From Candidatus Omnitrophota bacterium (GTDB lineage Bacteria; Omnitrophota; Gorgyraeia; Zapsychrales; Fredricksoniimonadaceae): a stretch of 7,503 nt of DNA. Position numbers and translations under genes: made by a program. The stretch is from NCBI GenBank assembly GCA_016206745.1, contig JACQQW010000278.1:1-7503 (forward strand), given 5' to 3'. Positions 7,262 to 7,503 of the stretch are shown here, piece after piece. The notes beneath the pieces were generated by a model that did not search any database, was not told where the DNA came from, and saw only the letters and a list, made by a program, of their open reading frames with translations. Numbering within the stretch: position 1 is the first letter of the stretch; every line of letters starts with the position of its first letter.

Positions 7262-7503
7262 TTAAAACAAATTTGGAACAATTTAAGGGGTGGCTTGCCC
7301 AGCCCGAAGACGTAGATCTGGAGTTTAAAGAGGCCGCAAGTAATTTTGATCATGATCGGGGAAGCCTGTTTGATTATTGCGCGGCCATTGCTAATGGCAG
7401 AGGCGGTAAGCTGATTCTTGGTGTTCAGGAGAAACCACGGGAGGTTAAGGGGACCAGATACGCCATCGGAACGCACACACGATTGTCGCAAGAAATTTGG
7501 GAA
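7258..7503 (+). CDS. AlbA_2 (Schlafen-type) domain protein, 3' end beyond the window
   Basis: ATG at 7258 is preceded by GAGGTG (7244-7249) at 8 bases. The 82 residues visible carry the N-terminal signature of the AlbA_2/Schlafen AAA_4 domain. DLEFKEA (20-26) comes first, then YCAAIANGRGGKLILGV (40-56), the nucleotide-binding-type motif with its GG turn, followed by EKPREVKGTRYAI. Proteins starting this way often continue into a RecG-like or winged-helix region and occur beside methyltransferases in restriction-modification and other defence loci. The role here is unproven. It overlaps the methyltransferase-like tail by four bases, implying original coupling. The gene is cut by the window end, so its length and the integrity of later domains are unknown. 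Confidence 0.82.
   Translation, partial: MIKTNLEQFKGWLAQPEDVDLEFKEAASNFDHDRGSLFDYCAAIANGRGGKLILGVQEKPREVKGTRYAIGTHTRLSQEIWE

Noticed and set aside
7087..7491. 134-codon minus-strand frame at the right end
   Set aside because: It is antisense to the xerD end, the methyltransferase-like tail and the AlbA_2 gene, all of which have recognisable motifs on the plus strand.

Overview
The window has three parts. A mobile, partly decayed left part (about 1-3430) is followed by a tight block of conserved chromosomal genes (3440-7124). The start of a second accessory region (about 7125-7503) runs off the right edge. The left part is visibly AT-richer than the central block, whose codons end mostly in G or C. 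The organism is bacterial. A lipobox-bearing lipoprotein, NAD+-dependent DNA ligase, XerD and near-consensus -35/-10 promoters suggest a diderm, possibly an uncultured lineage such as Omnitrophota. That placement is a guess from gene style, not something the sequence proves.

Left part. Bases 1-63 read as the last codons of a tyrosine recombinase that begins outside the window. A promoter-like site then precedes a 43-codon ORF (213-344) and a PIN-domain ribonuclease frame (351-899). The PIN frame keeps all four acidic residues but has no usual start codon. It converges, with a 4-base overlap, on a small XRE-type regulator (896-1105, minus strand). A 3' transposase remnant (1143-1418), a C-rich/G-rich inverted repeat and the catalytic end of a second tyrosine recombinase (1594-1959) follow. 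The recombinase stop codon lies inside a tRNA-Pro(CGG) gene (1950-2023). An exact 18-base repeat links the two recombinase tails (1-18 and 1861-1878). Between 1419 and 1593 only the inverted repeat was recognised.

Next comes an AAA+/DUF4143-type ATPase (2222-3430). Its promoter has perfect TTGACA and TATAAT boxes and is followed at once by two near-identical inverted repeats that look like a double operator over the transcription start.

Central part. acyP (acylphosphatase), ligA (DNA ligase), a short lipoprotein of unknown function and xerD are packed with gaps or overlaps of +1, -11 and -4 bases. This implies one translationally coupled operon. A good promoter sits across the stop codon of the ATPase gene and would give acyP an almost leaderless transcript.

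Right part. Straight after xerD lies a beheaded reading frame resembling the C-terminal end of a DNA methyltransferase. Its stop overlaps the start of an AlbA_2/Schlafen-type protein cut by the window edge. This looks like the edge of a restriction-modification or defence-type island. No CRISPR array, rRNA or complete insertion sequence is visible. No complete novel system can be claimed. The best leads are the recombinase-tail repeat beside the tRNA, the operator-controlled ATPase, and the start-less PIN gene facing an XRE regulator.
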